In this document: one piece after another, positions 43,161 through 51,540 of the stretch | Position numbering within the stretch: the first letter of the stretch is position 1 | How the letters are laid out: the number at the start of each line of letters is the position of its first letter | From: Alteromonas sp. LOR | Lineage (GTDB): Bacteria > Pseudomonadota > Gammaproteobacteria > Enterobacterales > Alteromonadaceae | DNA length: 64,000 nucleotides | Direction of reading: 5' to 3' | Assembly (NCBI RefSeq): GCF_000753865.1 | Contig: NZ_JQFW01000057.1 | Location: 628-64,627, forward strand | Notes under the pieces: model-generated | Database searches by the model: none | Seen by the model: the letters and a program-made list of their open reading frames with translations, nothing else | Told to the model about the DNA's origin: nothing | Made by a program: the position numbers and the translations under genes

Positions 43161-45161
43161 ATGTTCGCCTGTAATCTTGCCTATAAAACCTCAATTTTGT
43201 CGCTAAGTTCGTTATTTATCCTCACCGCCTGTGGTGGAGGTGGAGGTAGCGATAGTGGTGGTAATTCGAATATTGGAAGTGGGTCAAACCCGCCACCGAC
43301 CACACCTGCTGTTACGCTGTCTGGTTATGATAGTCAAGCAGCAATCAGCAGCCTCTCAGCCATGGACAGCTTACTGCAAATTGGCTTTATGTCTCAAAAC
43401 ACCTTAGTGCTTAACAGTACCTCTGGTTCAACGGGAGAGTTAAGCTGTAGTAATGGTGGATTGTTTGAGCAAGTGCATGCTGATAATGACAGTAATGGCG
43501 AGTTCTCAGATGGGGATACGGTAACCATCAATTATCGTGAATGCTATGTCGCAAGCTTAGACGATGTTGCTGATGGGAGTGTTGTTTACGATATCGAGTT
43601 ATTTGCTGAGAGCGAGAGTTTTACTGCAAATGTGGATATAAGCGATTTAACTATTGATGGTATTATAAATCTTGATGGCGTAATGCGGGTCAAATATGAG
43701 GGTGAAACATCAGGAAGTTTACTTATCGTAAATACAGTAGGCAGCGTCCCGCTTAATTTTAATAGTCAAAAAGTTATGACTTTTAGCAATTTTGAGATTG
43801 TGAAGCAGGATGATTATCAAACAGCGAAGTATCGTGTCGGGGTCAGCGGAAGTATTAACGACGAGGAGCTAGGTGCTTCTTACCGTATTTCACAGTTGCA
43901 AGGTTTCTCAGGTTACTTAAATGAATATCCAAATGAGGGAGAGGTTTCTATTTCTACCTCCTCAACAGATGCATTAACGGTAACTGCAAATTTTGTCGAA
44001 AATTCAACTTACTTCAATGTATCGTACGATTCGGACAATTATTTATTGCAATGGGGTGATGCAATCGAAGGCGCAATGATGGGCGTTAGTGCACAATTGC
44101 CAGACTATATTGCTCCATTTCGGTCAGATAACTTTGCCTTTGTCACCGTTGCCAATAAGTCCTCGCTAGACAAGTTTGGTTTAAGTGACAGTGTTACTCT
44201 AATATTTTCTCGCCCAGTAGAATCGGTGAACCCGCCCTATGGTGAATTTGCATTTGGTGCGAATGAGTATCCATATGTCAATATTCCTGCATCAATTGAA
44301 ATCAGCGGTGCTATGGTTACTGCTTCGCCTGAGCGCGCTCTTCAGGCTGATAAAAACTATACCTTAGTAGATATTGAGGTGGTAGCGACGAACGGTCAAA
44401 TTGAATATGTATATTTGCCGTCAATTCAAACAAGCAATGAAATTGTTCCTGCTATTACCAGCCAATCAAAACTATACCGTTTCAATGATACTCCGCTACT
44501 GAATGCGGCAGAAACAACAAATAACTCAAACGGAGAGCTCTCTTTTCAGTGGCGTGAGGCTAGCAGTGCGGGAGTGGTTTTCGACAACCCAACAGGCGCA
44601 GAAACAAGCTTTACAGTACCAGAAGAGGCAACTAACGACCTTTCTATCGAAGTTGTTATCACGGCATCCTCAGGTTATAGCGTGACCGAAGAGTTGACTA
44701 TCAGTTACGTTGAGCCAATGAGCACGATACTGAGCTTTGACAGTCCTCAAGGAGACTTTATCGGCGGGGGACAAAGCAGGTTCTATACTGATGCAGACGG
44801 TGTATTTAATGTTAACTCTTACGAAGAAAGTGCAAACTATTTGGACGTTTCGTTTGATGGAAACGATTGGTGGAATTTAGACCTAGCAGCGCCATCTGAC
44901 GAGATTATTGGTGTGGGTGTATATGAAGGGGCTAGAAGGTATCCTTTTCAATCCCCTACGTCTCCAGGCTTGAGTTTCACTGGATCGGGAAGAGGATGTA
45001 ACCAAAGCAGCGGTAGGTTTGAAATTTTTGAATTGTCATACAATGAATCTGGTGAAGTCGAAAGTTTAGCTGTTGATTTTGAACAGAGCTGTGAAATTAC
45101 TAACCCAACTTTAAAGGGGCAGTTCCGTTATAATTCGAGCACGCCGTTAAATCCGCAGTAA
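43161..45161 (+). CDS. Large lipoprotein of unknown function
   Basis: A 666-residue lipoprotein: signal peptide with lipobox LTAC (Cys24), then a Gly/Ser/Pro-rich tether (GGGGGSDSGG ... PPPTTP). The rest looks beta-rich. One segment (about 335-430) resembles a bacterial Ig-like domain (SDSVTLIFSRPVESVNPPYGEFAF, ALQADKNYTLVDIEVV), and another follows at about 440-520. Cys residues in ELSCSNGG and NYRECYV and again in GRGCNQS and EQSCEI may form disulfides. It is probably surface exposed. I recognise no named family. AAGGAAG precedes the ATG, and a terminator follows at 45224-45253. Confidence 0.82.
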   Translation: MFACNLAYKTSILSLSSLFILTACGGGGGSDSGGNSNIGSGSNPPPTTPAVTLSGYDSQAAISSLSAMDSLLQIGFMSQNTLVLNSTSGSTGELSCSNGGLFEQVHADNDSNGEFSDGDTVTINYRECYVASLDDVADGSVVYDIELFAESESFTANVDISDLTIDGIINLDGVMRVKYEGETSGSLLIVNTVGSVPLNFNSQKVMTFSNFEIVKQDDYQTAKYRVGVSGSINDEELGASYRISQLQGFSGYLNEYPNEGEVSISTSSTDALTVTANFVENSTYFNVSYDSDNYLLQWGDAIEGAMMGVSAQLPDYIAPFRSDNFAFVTVANKSSLDKFGLSDSVTLIFSRPVESVNPPYGEFAFGANEYPYVNIPASIEISGAMVTASPERALQADKNYTLVDIEVVATNGQIEYVYLPSIQTSNEIVPAITSQSKLYRFNDTPLLNAAETTNNSNGELSFQWREASSAGVVFDNPTGAETSFTVPEEATNDLSIEVVITASSGYSVTEELTISYVEPMSTILSFDSPQGDFIGGGQSRFYTDADGVFNVNSYEESANYLDVSFDGNDWWNLDLAAPSDEIIGVGVYEGARRYPFQSPTSPGLSFTGSGRGCNQSSGRFEIFELSYNESGEVESLAVDFEQSCEITNPTLKGQFRYNSSTPLNPQ

Positions 45162-45223
45162 GTCAGACCGCGAATATAGATTACTATTTATGTGCCTAAT
45201 CAGCTATTTAGAAGTGTAATTAG

Positions 45224-45253
45224 AAAGCCCAGTTCCTAAACTGGGCTTTTTTA
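45224..45253 (+). terminator. Intrinsic terminator after the large lipoprotein
   Basis: AAAGCCCAG TTCCTAAA CTGGGCTTT followed by Ts. Confidence 0.88.
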
Positions 45254-45256
45254 TAC

Positions 45257-45607
45257 TTGCGGACTTTTCAGCGGAGTCTTAATACTACAGTGTATATGCA
45301 GGAACGATACTATGATCCAGTGATTGGGCGGTTTTATTCGAATGGTGCATCGGGCCACATGCAACGTGGTAACAGTATTGCTCATGGTTTCAACCGCTAT
45401 GCCTACGCCAGCAACAACCCGTATAAGTACACTGATCCTGATGGTGAATTTGATATACTCAATGTGATTGGAGCGGTTGTAGGCGCATATGATGCAGTTA
45501 ACTCCCTAGATTCAAATGCATCAATAGGTAAAAAGTTTGCCGCAAGTGCAGTCGGATCTGTTGTTAAGGAGCAAACAAAATGGGAGTTAGAAGATAATGA
45601 TCGATAA
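45257..45607 (+). pseudogene. Orphan Rhs C-terminal tip (truncated Rhs-repeat core)
   Basis: The recognisable part starts at VYMQERYYDPVIGRFYSN and runs through NRYAYASNNPYKYTDPDGEF, the conserved end of the Rhs/YD-repeat core that precedes the variable toxin region. The large upstream core and any signal or PAAR domain are missing, and the fragment begins only a few codons after the terminator of the previous gene. About 50 variable residues follow DPDGEF (DILNVIGAVVGAYDAV ...), too short for most known toxins. It is probably a recombination remnant or a silent C-terminal cassette. A start at TTG 45257 or the ATG at 45296 is nominal. Confidence 0.75.
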
Positions 45608-46109
45608 ACGATTATTAAATTTGGCCTTGGGCTTATTTGTTTTAGTTATTGGGGGTGTTATTTCGTTCGCATCACTTAAATTTTTTCATTTTGTGCCTTC
45701 CCCCACTGATTTGACCAAATCTGTAGGAGTAGTAGAAAGTTACGACGTTGGGAGTTCTAGGATTAAGATTAAATTGAGAGGAGTCGATGGCGCTTTTTAT
45801 TACTTGAATATGCTAGGCAATAAAGACGATTTAGTCGATGCAGTGAAAACTAATAATCCAAAGACTACTGAGTTGCTTCACTATGATTTGGATTTAGACC
45901 TAATAAATTATTTTGGTAAGGATTCGATTCAAGCTATTTATCAGGTTTCGATTGATGGGAATGAAATTCAGTCCTTTGAAAGCGTGGTTTCTTCAATAGA
46001 TAAAAACAAGTATTACTTTTATATTGTTTCGTTTTTTATGATTTTATACGGCCTACGAGCAATAACTAAATTCTCGAGAGTAAGGAAAGTAAATCATGGA
46101 GCGGACTAA
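45597..46109 (+). CDS. Two-pass membrane protein next to the Rhs tip, possibly an immunity protein
   Basis: A 170-residue protein with a membrane helix near each end (about 8-30 and 138-157) and a beta-rich middle of about 100 residues. The ATG overlaps the last codons of the Rhs fragment by 11 bases, the usual spacing of Rhs toxin and immunity genes. The base composition is AT-richer than the housekeeping genes, suggesting transfer. No family recognised; the immunity role is inference from position. Confidence 0.65.
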   Translation: MIDKRLLNLALGLFVLVIGGVISFASLKFFHFVPSPTDLTKSVGVVESYDVGSSRIKIKLRGVDGAFYYLNMLGNKDDLVDAVKTNNPKTTELLHYDLDLDLINYFGKDSIQAIYQVSIDGNEIQSFESVVSSIDKNKYYFYIVSFFMILYGLRAITKFSRVRKVNHGAD

Positions 46110-46137
46110 AGCTTGCCCTTGATTAAATCCACACATT

Positions 46138-46163
46138 GCCTCGCACTCGCGGGGCTCTTTTTA
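46138..46163 (+). terminator. Likely intrinsic terminator
   Basis: A 7-bp stem with one wobble pair (GCCTCGC/GCGGGGC) and a 4-base loop, followed by TCTTTTT. Confidence 0.7.
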
Positions 46164-46270
46164 AGCAGAAATCGTGCAGACTTCACTGTCCTAGCTATAC
46201 TGCTAAGATACTGTAAAAATACGATTTTTTAATTACGTTCTAAATAGGCTAATTAACAGAGCATTACTAC

Positions 46271-46804
46271 ATGACGCTAAAAAGCAATATAGAGAAACAG
46301 CTATTGATCTTGTGGCCATCACTTTTTTTAATTACAACAGTCCTCACTTTACACTTTTTGTGGACTGCCAGTAACGCTGAGCAACTCATCATAATAATGG
46401 CTATTGTTTTTTTCGTTTTTGTACTTGTACCCCTTAGTAACCGTTCAATGTTGATAGAAAACCCAAACTTTGTCTTGGGTGAAAAGAATACTCCAGACTT
46501 AAAGAAATCTTTTGAAGCGTATGCTGATATGCTTTTCGCTTTCAGCTTCTCAGTGTATTTAAACGTATGTCAATTGCTAACGTCATTGAACGGGGTGAGG
46601 GCGCTTCTATCTATTCCTTTCTTATATTTTGGCTCTCTTGCTATTCTAGAACTATCAAGAGATGAGCGCTTTTACGATACATTTTTGGGAAGCACAGTCT
46701 TCAAGACAATCTTCGTCACGCTATCCTTTGTAATGGTGTTGGTTGTTGTTAGTAGTCTTATGTTTGGTTCGTGGGGTTGGATCTACAGAGGCTTCCAATT
46801 GTAA
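46271..46804 (+). CDS. Multi-pass membrane protein, unknown function
   Basis: A 177-residue protein with four or five hydrophobic segments (about 13-30, 36-56, 88-106, 112-128 and 142-168). No family is recognised. It is AT-rich like its upstream neighbour and separated from it by a terminator, so it has its own promoter. The block 45257-46804 looks like accessory DNA. Confidence 0.65.
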   Translation: MTLKSNIEKQLLILWPSLFLITTVLTLHFLWTASNAEQLIIIMAIVFFVFVLVPLSNRSMLIENPNFVLGEKNTPDLKKSFEAYADMLFAFSFSVYLNVCQLLTSLNGVRALLSIPFLYFGSLAILELSRDERFYDTFLGSTVFKTIFVTLSFVMVLVVVSSLMFGSWGWIYRGFQL

Positions 46805-46876
46805 CGTAATTTATGTGATTAACATTGTGCTCAAATACCTTGTATTCGCAGTTCTTTGTTATCAACGGCACTTACG

Positions 46877-47638
46877 TTATTGCTTCGAATCGAAGATGTC
46901 TTTTCTTTGTTTCAGCAAGCTAATTTCATTTTGAGAGGCGACAAGAAACGCATCAAAATCTTTGATTATTTCTGGGTGAGTTATAGTTGATAGAGTATAG
47001 GTGTATTGAATGCTGGGCGCTTCGGTCGAGGCCACAAAGTCATCTTTGTTATAGCCCAATTCTTTAGCATGATGACGCACAACGGTAAGATTAACATCAA
47101 GTCCGTCAACCATCCCTCTTTTAAGCAAACCCACTAAAACAGGCATTGAGCTCTCAAATACAAACTTAGTTTTGCCGCTATTGATACGGTTCTTCCAGTG
47201 AGGACCAGGCATAAAACCATACAGTGAGCCAATCACTTTCAACGTCGACAACGGTTTATGTTGGTTCTTTTTCAATACAACCGTATCTGCGCGTAATTCA
47301 ATGATGTCACCGCTAAACACCAGGTTTTCCGTGTTTACATTCCAGATGGGGTTGTCGGGTAGGCGAAAATCAATGCTGTCTTGTTGATACCACTCTTCAA
47401 ATCGAGTGATGGGGAGATGAATATATTCAAACTTTACGCCGCGCTTCTGTGCAAATAGCTCCATCACGTCGATTAAAAAACTGGTTTTATACCGACCGCC
47501 TTTTTTTGTGAACATAGGGTAGTAATCAACATCTTCAACACCCACGCGATAAATTGGCTTATCCTCCGCTTGAACGGAAGCACTAAAAACCGCCACTAAC
47601 AGAAGACTACTTAATATTATTTTTATTAGACTAATCAT
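46877..47638 (-). CDS. Periplasmic amino-acid-type solute-binding-like protein
   Basis: The 253-residue secreted protein (signal peptide MISLIKIILSSLLLVAVFSASVQA) has the layout of SBP_bac_3 proteins: YRVGVEDVDYYPMF, then FLIDVMELFAQKRGVKFEYIHLPITRFEEWYQQDSIDF and a C-terminal lobe. There is no transporter gene beside it and the sequence departs from classical binding proteins, so it may be one of the stand-alone, signalling-type members. The start at 47638 follows GGGG and gives a standard signal peptide; an upstream GTG would add four residues. Confidence 0.82.
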   Translation of the reverse strand: MISLIKIILSSLLLVAVFSASVQAEDKPIYRVGVEDVDYYPMFTKKGGRYKTSFLIDVMELFAQKRGVKFEYIHLPITRFEEWYQQDSIDFRLPDNPIWNVNTENLVFSGDIIELRADTVVLKKNQHKPLSTLKVIGSLYGFMPGPHWKNRINSGKTKFVFESSMPVLVGLLKRGMVDGLDVNLTVVRHHAKELGYNKDDFVASTEAPSIQYTYTLSTITHPEIIKDFDAFLVASQNEISLLKQRKDIFDSKQ

Positions 47639-47734
47639 AAACCCCAACACACCAAGCGATAGCGTTGTTAATAACCTTATGTATATTGTTTAGTAAGTAT
47701 ACACACGGCGATTAGATATGGCGCCTTTTTATGA

Positions 47735-47908
47735 TTAATTTGTCTTCTCTTGTTCTTGTTCAATTTTTTTTACTTTATCTTTCCACTCGTCTAGCTTTTC
47801 AAAATAGGCGTCCCAAACGCATGGGCAGCAGGAGCCGCCGCCACAGCAATCGTCCTTTAGCGGTTTTTCAGGCTCTGGAGGCAAGTTGTTTTCGGTGTGC
47901 TCACTCAT
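47735..47908 (-). CDS. Small Cys-rich oxidoreductase-like domain protein
   Basis: A 57-residue protein whose core reads DDCCGGGSCCPCVWDAYFEKLDEW, the pattern of the short 'oxidoreductase-like' family (PF09791 type) found in proteobacteria and mitochondria. Its five Cys in a CC..CC.C arrangement could bind metal or form disulfides. A charged helical tail (KVKKIEQEQEK) follows. It is too short for standard gene finding but the motif is convincing. The biochemical role is unknown. It lies between the solute-binding-like gene and the flotillin terminator, with no operon partner evident. Confidence 0.78.
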   Translation of the reverse strand: MSEHTENNLPPEPEKPLKDDCCGGGSCCPCVWDAYFEKLDEWKDKVKKIEQEQEKTN

Positions 47909-47968
47909 ACATTGTTAACAATATGTAGGCTTTGACTGATTATGTCGTGCTGTGAAGGGGAATTCAAA

Positions 47969-48003
47969 TAAAAGGCCTCCATGCTAGGCATAGAGGCCTT
48001 GTT
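47969..48003 (-). terminator. Terminator after the flotillin gene
   Basis: On the minus strand AAGGCCTC ... GAGGCCTT is followed by TTATTTG. It lies about 60 bp after the flotillin stop codon. Confidence 0.75.
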
Positions 48004-48061
48004 TATAGGCTAATGGATTAGACTAGGTGCTTTGTGGCACGTGTTTATTTCACGCTCAGGC

Positions 48062-49819
48062 TCATGCCTCAGGTGTCGTACTGCCGTTTAACTTCGTATC
48101 GTTTGCGTTGGTTTGTTTTGGCGACGTTGCTGTGCCCGCAAGTAACTCACTGTTTCCGGTTATTAAGTCGCTTAACGTACCTTTTTCACCATCAACGAGA
48201 CCCACTTCTCTTAGCATTGAATCTACTAATGGGGCGTTGGCGCGATAGTTAAGTGCAGCTTGAGTGACTTGCTCGGCCAGCCCGCTGCCCGATGTGGCAA
48301 CCGTATGACTTCCTGTACTCGATGTGCCTCCTTGACCATAGCCTTGAAGGATCTTAATACCTTCGATATTTTCAAGCGGCTTCACAGCTTGCGCAACTAA
48401 TTCTGGCAGAATTTTCAGCATGGCTAATGATTTTTGTAGCTCTATTTGCTCATTTTTCAGCGTATTTTCAGCCTCATACAGCGCTTGCTTACCTTGCGCT
48501 TCAACAGCAAGCACTTTTTCATCTGCTTCAGCTTGAAGCATTTTGGCATCTGCCGACGCTTTTGCTTCTGTTAAAATGGCCTGGGCGCTGTTTTCTGCAG
48601 CTTCTTTTTTAGCTTCTGCTTCAACAGTAATACTTACCGCTTCGCGCTCTGCTTCTTTGCGCGCATCAATCACTTCAATTTGCTTCTTACGTTCGGCCTC
48701 AGCTACCGACCTGGCGGTTAATACCGCTTCTTCTTTTTCAACTTTTTGCTTTTCGGCTTCCGCTGCTTTTGCTCGCGCAGCAGACTCTTCCTCTGATTTG
48801 GTAGCAACCGCAATTTGTTTAATTTGCTCAGACACTTCGACTTCTTGTTGTTGACGAATTCTTGCTTGTTCAAGGGCTTGGCGTTTAGCTATTTCTTGTG
48901 TTTCAATCTCTCGAGACTTTTCAATTTCAGCGGCTTCAATCGCGCGATTTTTGGCAATTTCCGCTTCACGCTCTTCACGCTCTTTCATTTCACGCTGTTT
49001 AGCAATTTCGGCTTTTTGTTCCTGACGTTTAAATGCAAGTACCTGCTCTTGAGTAAGCCGTGCTTCTTCTTCGTCACGTTTAACATCAAGAGATTGCTTT
49101 TCAGCAGCAAGGTTACGCTGCTCTATCAAAATGCGGTTTTCTTGCTGAATATCGTTTGTCTCTTTGCGTTTTTCTTCAATTATCTTGGCTAAGCGCGCTC
49201 GGCCCTCAGCGTCAAAGGCATTATTTTCATTGAAAAACTCAAGGTCAGTTTGGTCGAACCCAGTTAAACTTACCGACTCTAATTCTAGTCCGTTTTTCTC
49301 TAAATCGTTCGCCACGCTTTGCTGCACTTTTTGTACAAAGTCGGCTCTTTGTTCATGCATTTCGGTCATGCTCATTTCTGCGGCAACGGCACGCAGTACA
49401 TCAACAAATTTAGACTCCATTAGCTTTTTAACTTCCTCTGCACGAGTGGTTCTCGTACCTAGGGTTTGCGCTGCCATTGAGATGCCACCGGCATTAGGCG
49501 CCACTCGCAAGTAGAAATCTGCTTTCACGTCTACGCGCATTCTGTCTTTCGTTATTAATGCGTCTTTTTGGGTTTTCTCTACTTCAATGCGAAGGGTATT
49601 CATGTTCACGGGAATAATTTCGTGAACCACAGGCAGTACTAATGCGCCGCCATCTTTAATCACCTTTTCGCCACCGAGTCCGGTTCTGACAAAGGCCGTT
49701 TCTTTAGTGGCTCTTTTGTATAACTTGGCAAATATTAAACCTATAACAATAAGTCCAATAACAATAGCGCCGGCAACAAATAGAATAGACGGCATATTAG
49801 TGGTTTGAATTGTATCCAT
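48062..49819 (-). CDS. Flotillin-like protein (YqiK family)
   Basis: Flotillins form membrane microdomain scaffolds. The 585 residues show an N-terminal membrane helix (about 9-32), a Band7/SPFH domain (about 40-230, with RTGLGGEKVIKDGGALVLPVVHEIIPVNMNTLRIEV), a very long Glu/Ala/Lys-rich coiled coil (about 230-480) and a tail with LPELVAQAVKPLENIEGIKILQGYGQGG. It lies 17 bp after a YqiJ-like gene, the standard yqiJ-yqiK pairing, so both act together at the membrane. Confidence 0.93.
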   Translation of the reverse strand: MDTIQTTNMPSILFVAGAIVIGLIVIGLIFAKLYKRATKETAFVRTGLGGEKVIKDGGALVLPVVHEIIPVNMNTLRIEVEKTQKDALITKDRMRVDVKADFYLRVAPNAGGISMAAQTLGTRTTRAEEVKKLMESKFVDVLRAVAAEMSMTEMHEQRADFVQKVQQSVANDLEKNGLELESVSLTGFDQTDLEFFNENNAFDAEGRARLAKIIEEKRKETNDIQQENRILIEQRNLAAEKQSLDVKRDEEEARLTQEQVLAFKRQEQKAEIAKQREMKEREEREAEIAKNRAIEAAEIEKSREIETQEIAKRQALEQARIRQQQEVEVSEQIKQIAVATKSEEESAARAKAAEAEKQKVEKEEAVLTARSVAEAERKKQIEVIDARKEAEREAVSITVEAEAKKEAAENSAQAILTEAKASADAKMLQAEADEKVLAVEAQGKQALYEAENTLKNEQIELQKSLAMLKILPELVAQAVKPLENIEGIKILQGYGQGGTSSTGSHTVATSGSGLAEQVTQAALNYRANAPLVDSMLREVGLVDGEKGTLSDLITGNSELLAGTATSPKQTNANDTKLNGSTTPEA

Positions 49820-49836
49820 ACTTCTTCTCTTTTACG

Positions 49837-50451
49837 TTATTGATAGCGGGTAGCAAACCAGCTGTGGGGGTTCTTCTGAACCAATATTACCCGTTCGCCT
49901 TTATCAAAAAGCTCCTCCGGTTCTAATGGCTCAACTAAAACAAAATGGGGTTGTGAAAAGTTGTCAGTAAACTTGGCTTCTGCAGGGTTGCCTCTCGATG
50001 CTCGCCCGATAGTAATTTGTGCAACGGCTCCTACGAAATCGTCGCTGTGCATAGCACTTGTTTCTACACTTGGGAGAAGGTGAGCAATGATAAATACGGA
50101 TTTTGAGGTGATAAAAAGGCCCAAGACTACTGCGGCAGGCACTGATATAAGTTTAGGCAGCGCCGTATTGAAAGTCAGTGAACTTATGCCGTTAATCGTA
50201 AAGCCGCTTAGTCCGAAGCAGGTAAGAAAAACCACAAGCCATACAAGAAACGGCACTTTGTTTATGTTCAGCCAACTTGCCAACTCAGTTCCCATAAAAC
50301 CGTCGGCATTAGTCTCGCCAATCTCATCGCCAATACCGAGTAAGCTTAACCCAAATAGCATGCTTACCAGTTCTAGTACGGCTATAAAGGCTATGGCGGT
50401 TAGGGCTATGCTGAACCAAAGATTTGAGGGGGATAAAAGAAGGTCTGTCAT
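49837..50451 (-). CDS. YqiJ-like NfeD-related membrane protein, flotillin partner
   Basis: This 204-residue protein has three or four membrane segments, then a C-terminal OB-fold-like domain (about 130-200: DDFVGAVAQITIGRASRGNPAEAKF ... HFVLVEP) of the NfeD/YqiJ type. The start at 50451 aligns with E. coli YqiJ. An in-frame extension to 50565 would add one more hydrophobic segment and cannot be excluded. NfeD-like proteins accompany flotillins and may guide their assembly. Confidence 0.8.
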   Translation of the reverse strand: MTDLLLSPSNLWFSIALTAIAFIAVLELVSMLFGLSLLGIGDEIGETNADGFMGTELASWLNINKVPFLVWLVVFLTCFGLSGFTINGISSLTFNTALPKLISVPAAVVLGLFITSKSVFIIAHLLPSVETSAMHSDDFVGAVAQITIGRASRGNPAEAKFTDNFSQPHFVLVEPLEPEELFDKGERVILVQKNPHSWFATRYQ

Positions 50452-50606
50452 GTACATCATCCGTGATCGTGTTGACTTTTTATACCACAGCCTAAAATAT
50501 ATTCCAGTAATAAAAAGCAACAGAATGTAAACGACAACATGGTGAGCAAGCAGCGGCATGCTCACTCACTAGGCTAGTAGGGTATTAACGTGAGTTCGAC
50601 ATTCCC

Positions 50607-51374
50607 TTAATGGTTATGCTCTCCTTCAAGTGCACGGCCGTGTTGATCGTAGAAGCCACTTGCACCAGCTTCAATGAAGCCTTGAGTGACCATTTTTGTG
50701 AGAAATGGATCGGTATGATCGTCACCAATATCAGCATAATCAGTTGACTGATAATCAACCCGACGAGCGAAAAAGCTGCTTACGTCTGCTTCATAATCTG
50801 CATTGGTTAGTGTCCAAGTGCGATGCATACTGCCTTGCTCAATATCAAAGCGTTCTATCAATCGTTGCTGTGGTAGCCAAACTAATGAGAAAGAGCCTGT
50901 CGCGGTTTTAAGCGCGTAAGTGTCTTTTTGATTGCAGTGTTTACCTTCAGAACTGACAAGCGTCATAGTATCGATAAACGTGTCGCTAATAAGCTGATAA
51001 CGAAAAGAGAAGTCAGTCTCTTTTTTGCCATGAATGGTCTCACCAGGTTGATATTCGATAGCGCGCTGGTGGCCATCAAAGTAACGAACGGGCTTAATCA
51101 GTTTATTGCGAACCAATGTGTAAACTTCTGTAATTTGGGTAGACGGATATTGGTGTGCCACCTTGTTGCCCATGCGCCACAACGATAACGTGCTCTCACG
51201 CACGCGGTTATGCACATCGCCACCCATGTCGATATGTTGAGTACTTTTAATTGTATAGTCAGCTTTAACCTGTTTACCGTTTTCTTTGCACATTGCAGAA
51301 GTGTCATCGGCATTTACCGCGTGCGCAGTGGCAGTAAGGCTAAAAGCAGTGAGAAGAATGAGTAACTTTTTCAT
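50607..51374 (-). CDS. Secreted protein downstream of two alkaline phosphatases, unknown function
   Basis: A 255-residue protein with a clear signal peptide (MKKLLILLTAFSLTATAHA). The body carries one Cys pair (CKENGK and HCNQKD), is rich in polar residues and beta strands, and ends in a His-containing tail (HGRALEGEHNH). I recognise no family. The start at 51374 gives the signal peptide; the longer open frame does not. It follows the second phosphatase on the same strand, suggesting shared expression under phosphate control and perhaps a periplasmic accessory role. Confidence 0.78.
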   Translation of the reverse strand: MKKLLILLTAFSLTATAHAVNADDTSAMCKENGKQVKADYTIKSTQHIDMGGDVHNRVRESTLSLWRMGNKVAHQYPSTQITEVYTLVRNKLIKPVRYFDGHQRAIEYQPGETIHGKKETDFSFRYQLISDTFIDTMTLVSSEGKHCNQKDTYALKTATGSFSLVWLPQQRLIERFDIEQGSMHRTWTLTNADYEADVSSFFARRVDYQSTDYADIGDDHTDPFLTKMVTQGFIEAGASGFYDQHGRALEGEHNH

Positions 51375-51540
51375 TTTCGCTCCAGTTTCGCTCAGATAAC
51401 GAGAGGAACGGCTGGCTCCTCTCGTACATATAAATGGAAATACAAATGGCCCTAGCTGGTAAGCTAAGGCCATGTTTTTATTTTATTTTTATTTAATTAA
51501 ACATTGCTTAAATATTGCCTAAAAATTACTTGGACAATAC

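Noticed and set aside
47731-47928. A plus-strand open frame of 65 residues
   Set aside because: It is antisense to the small Cys-rich protein, whose motif is much more convincing.
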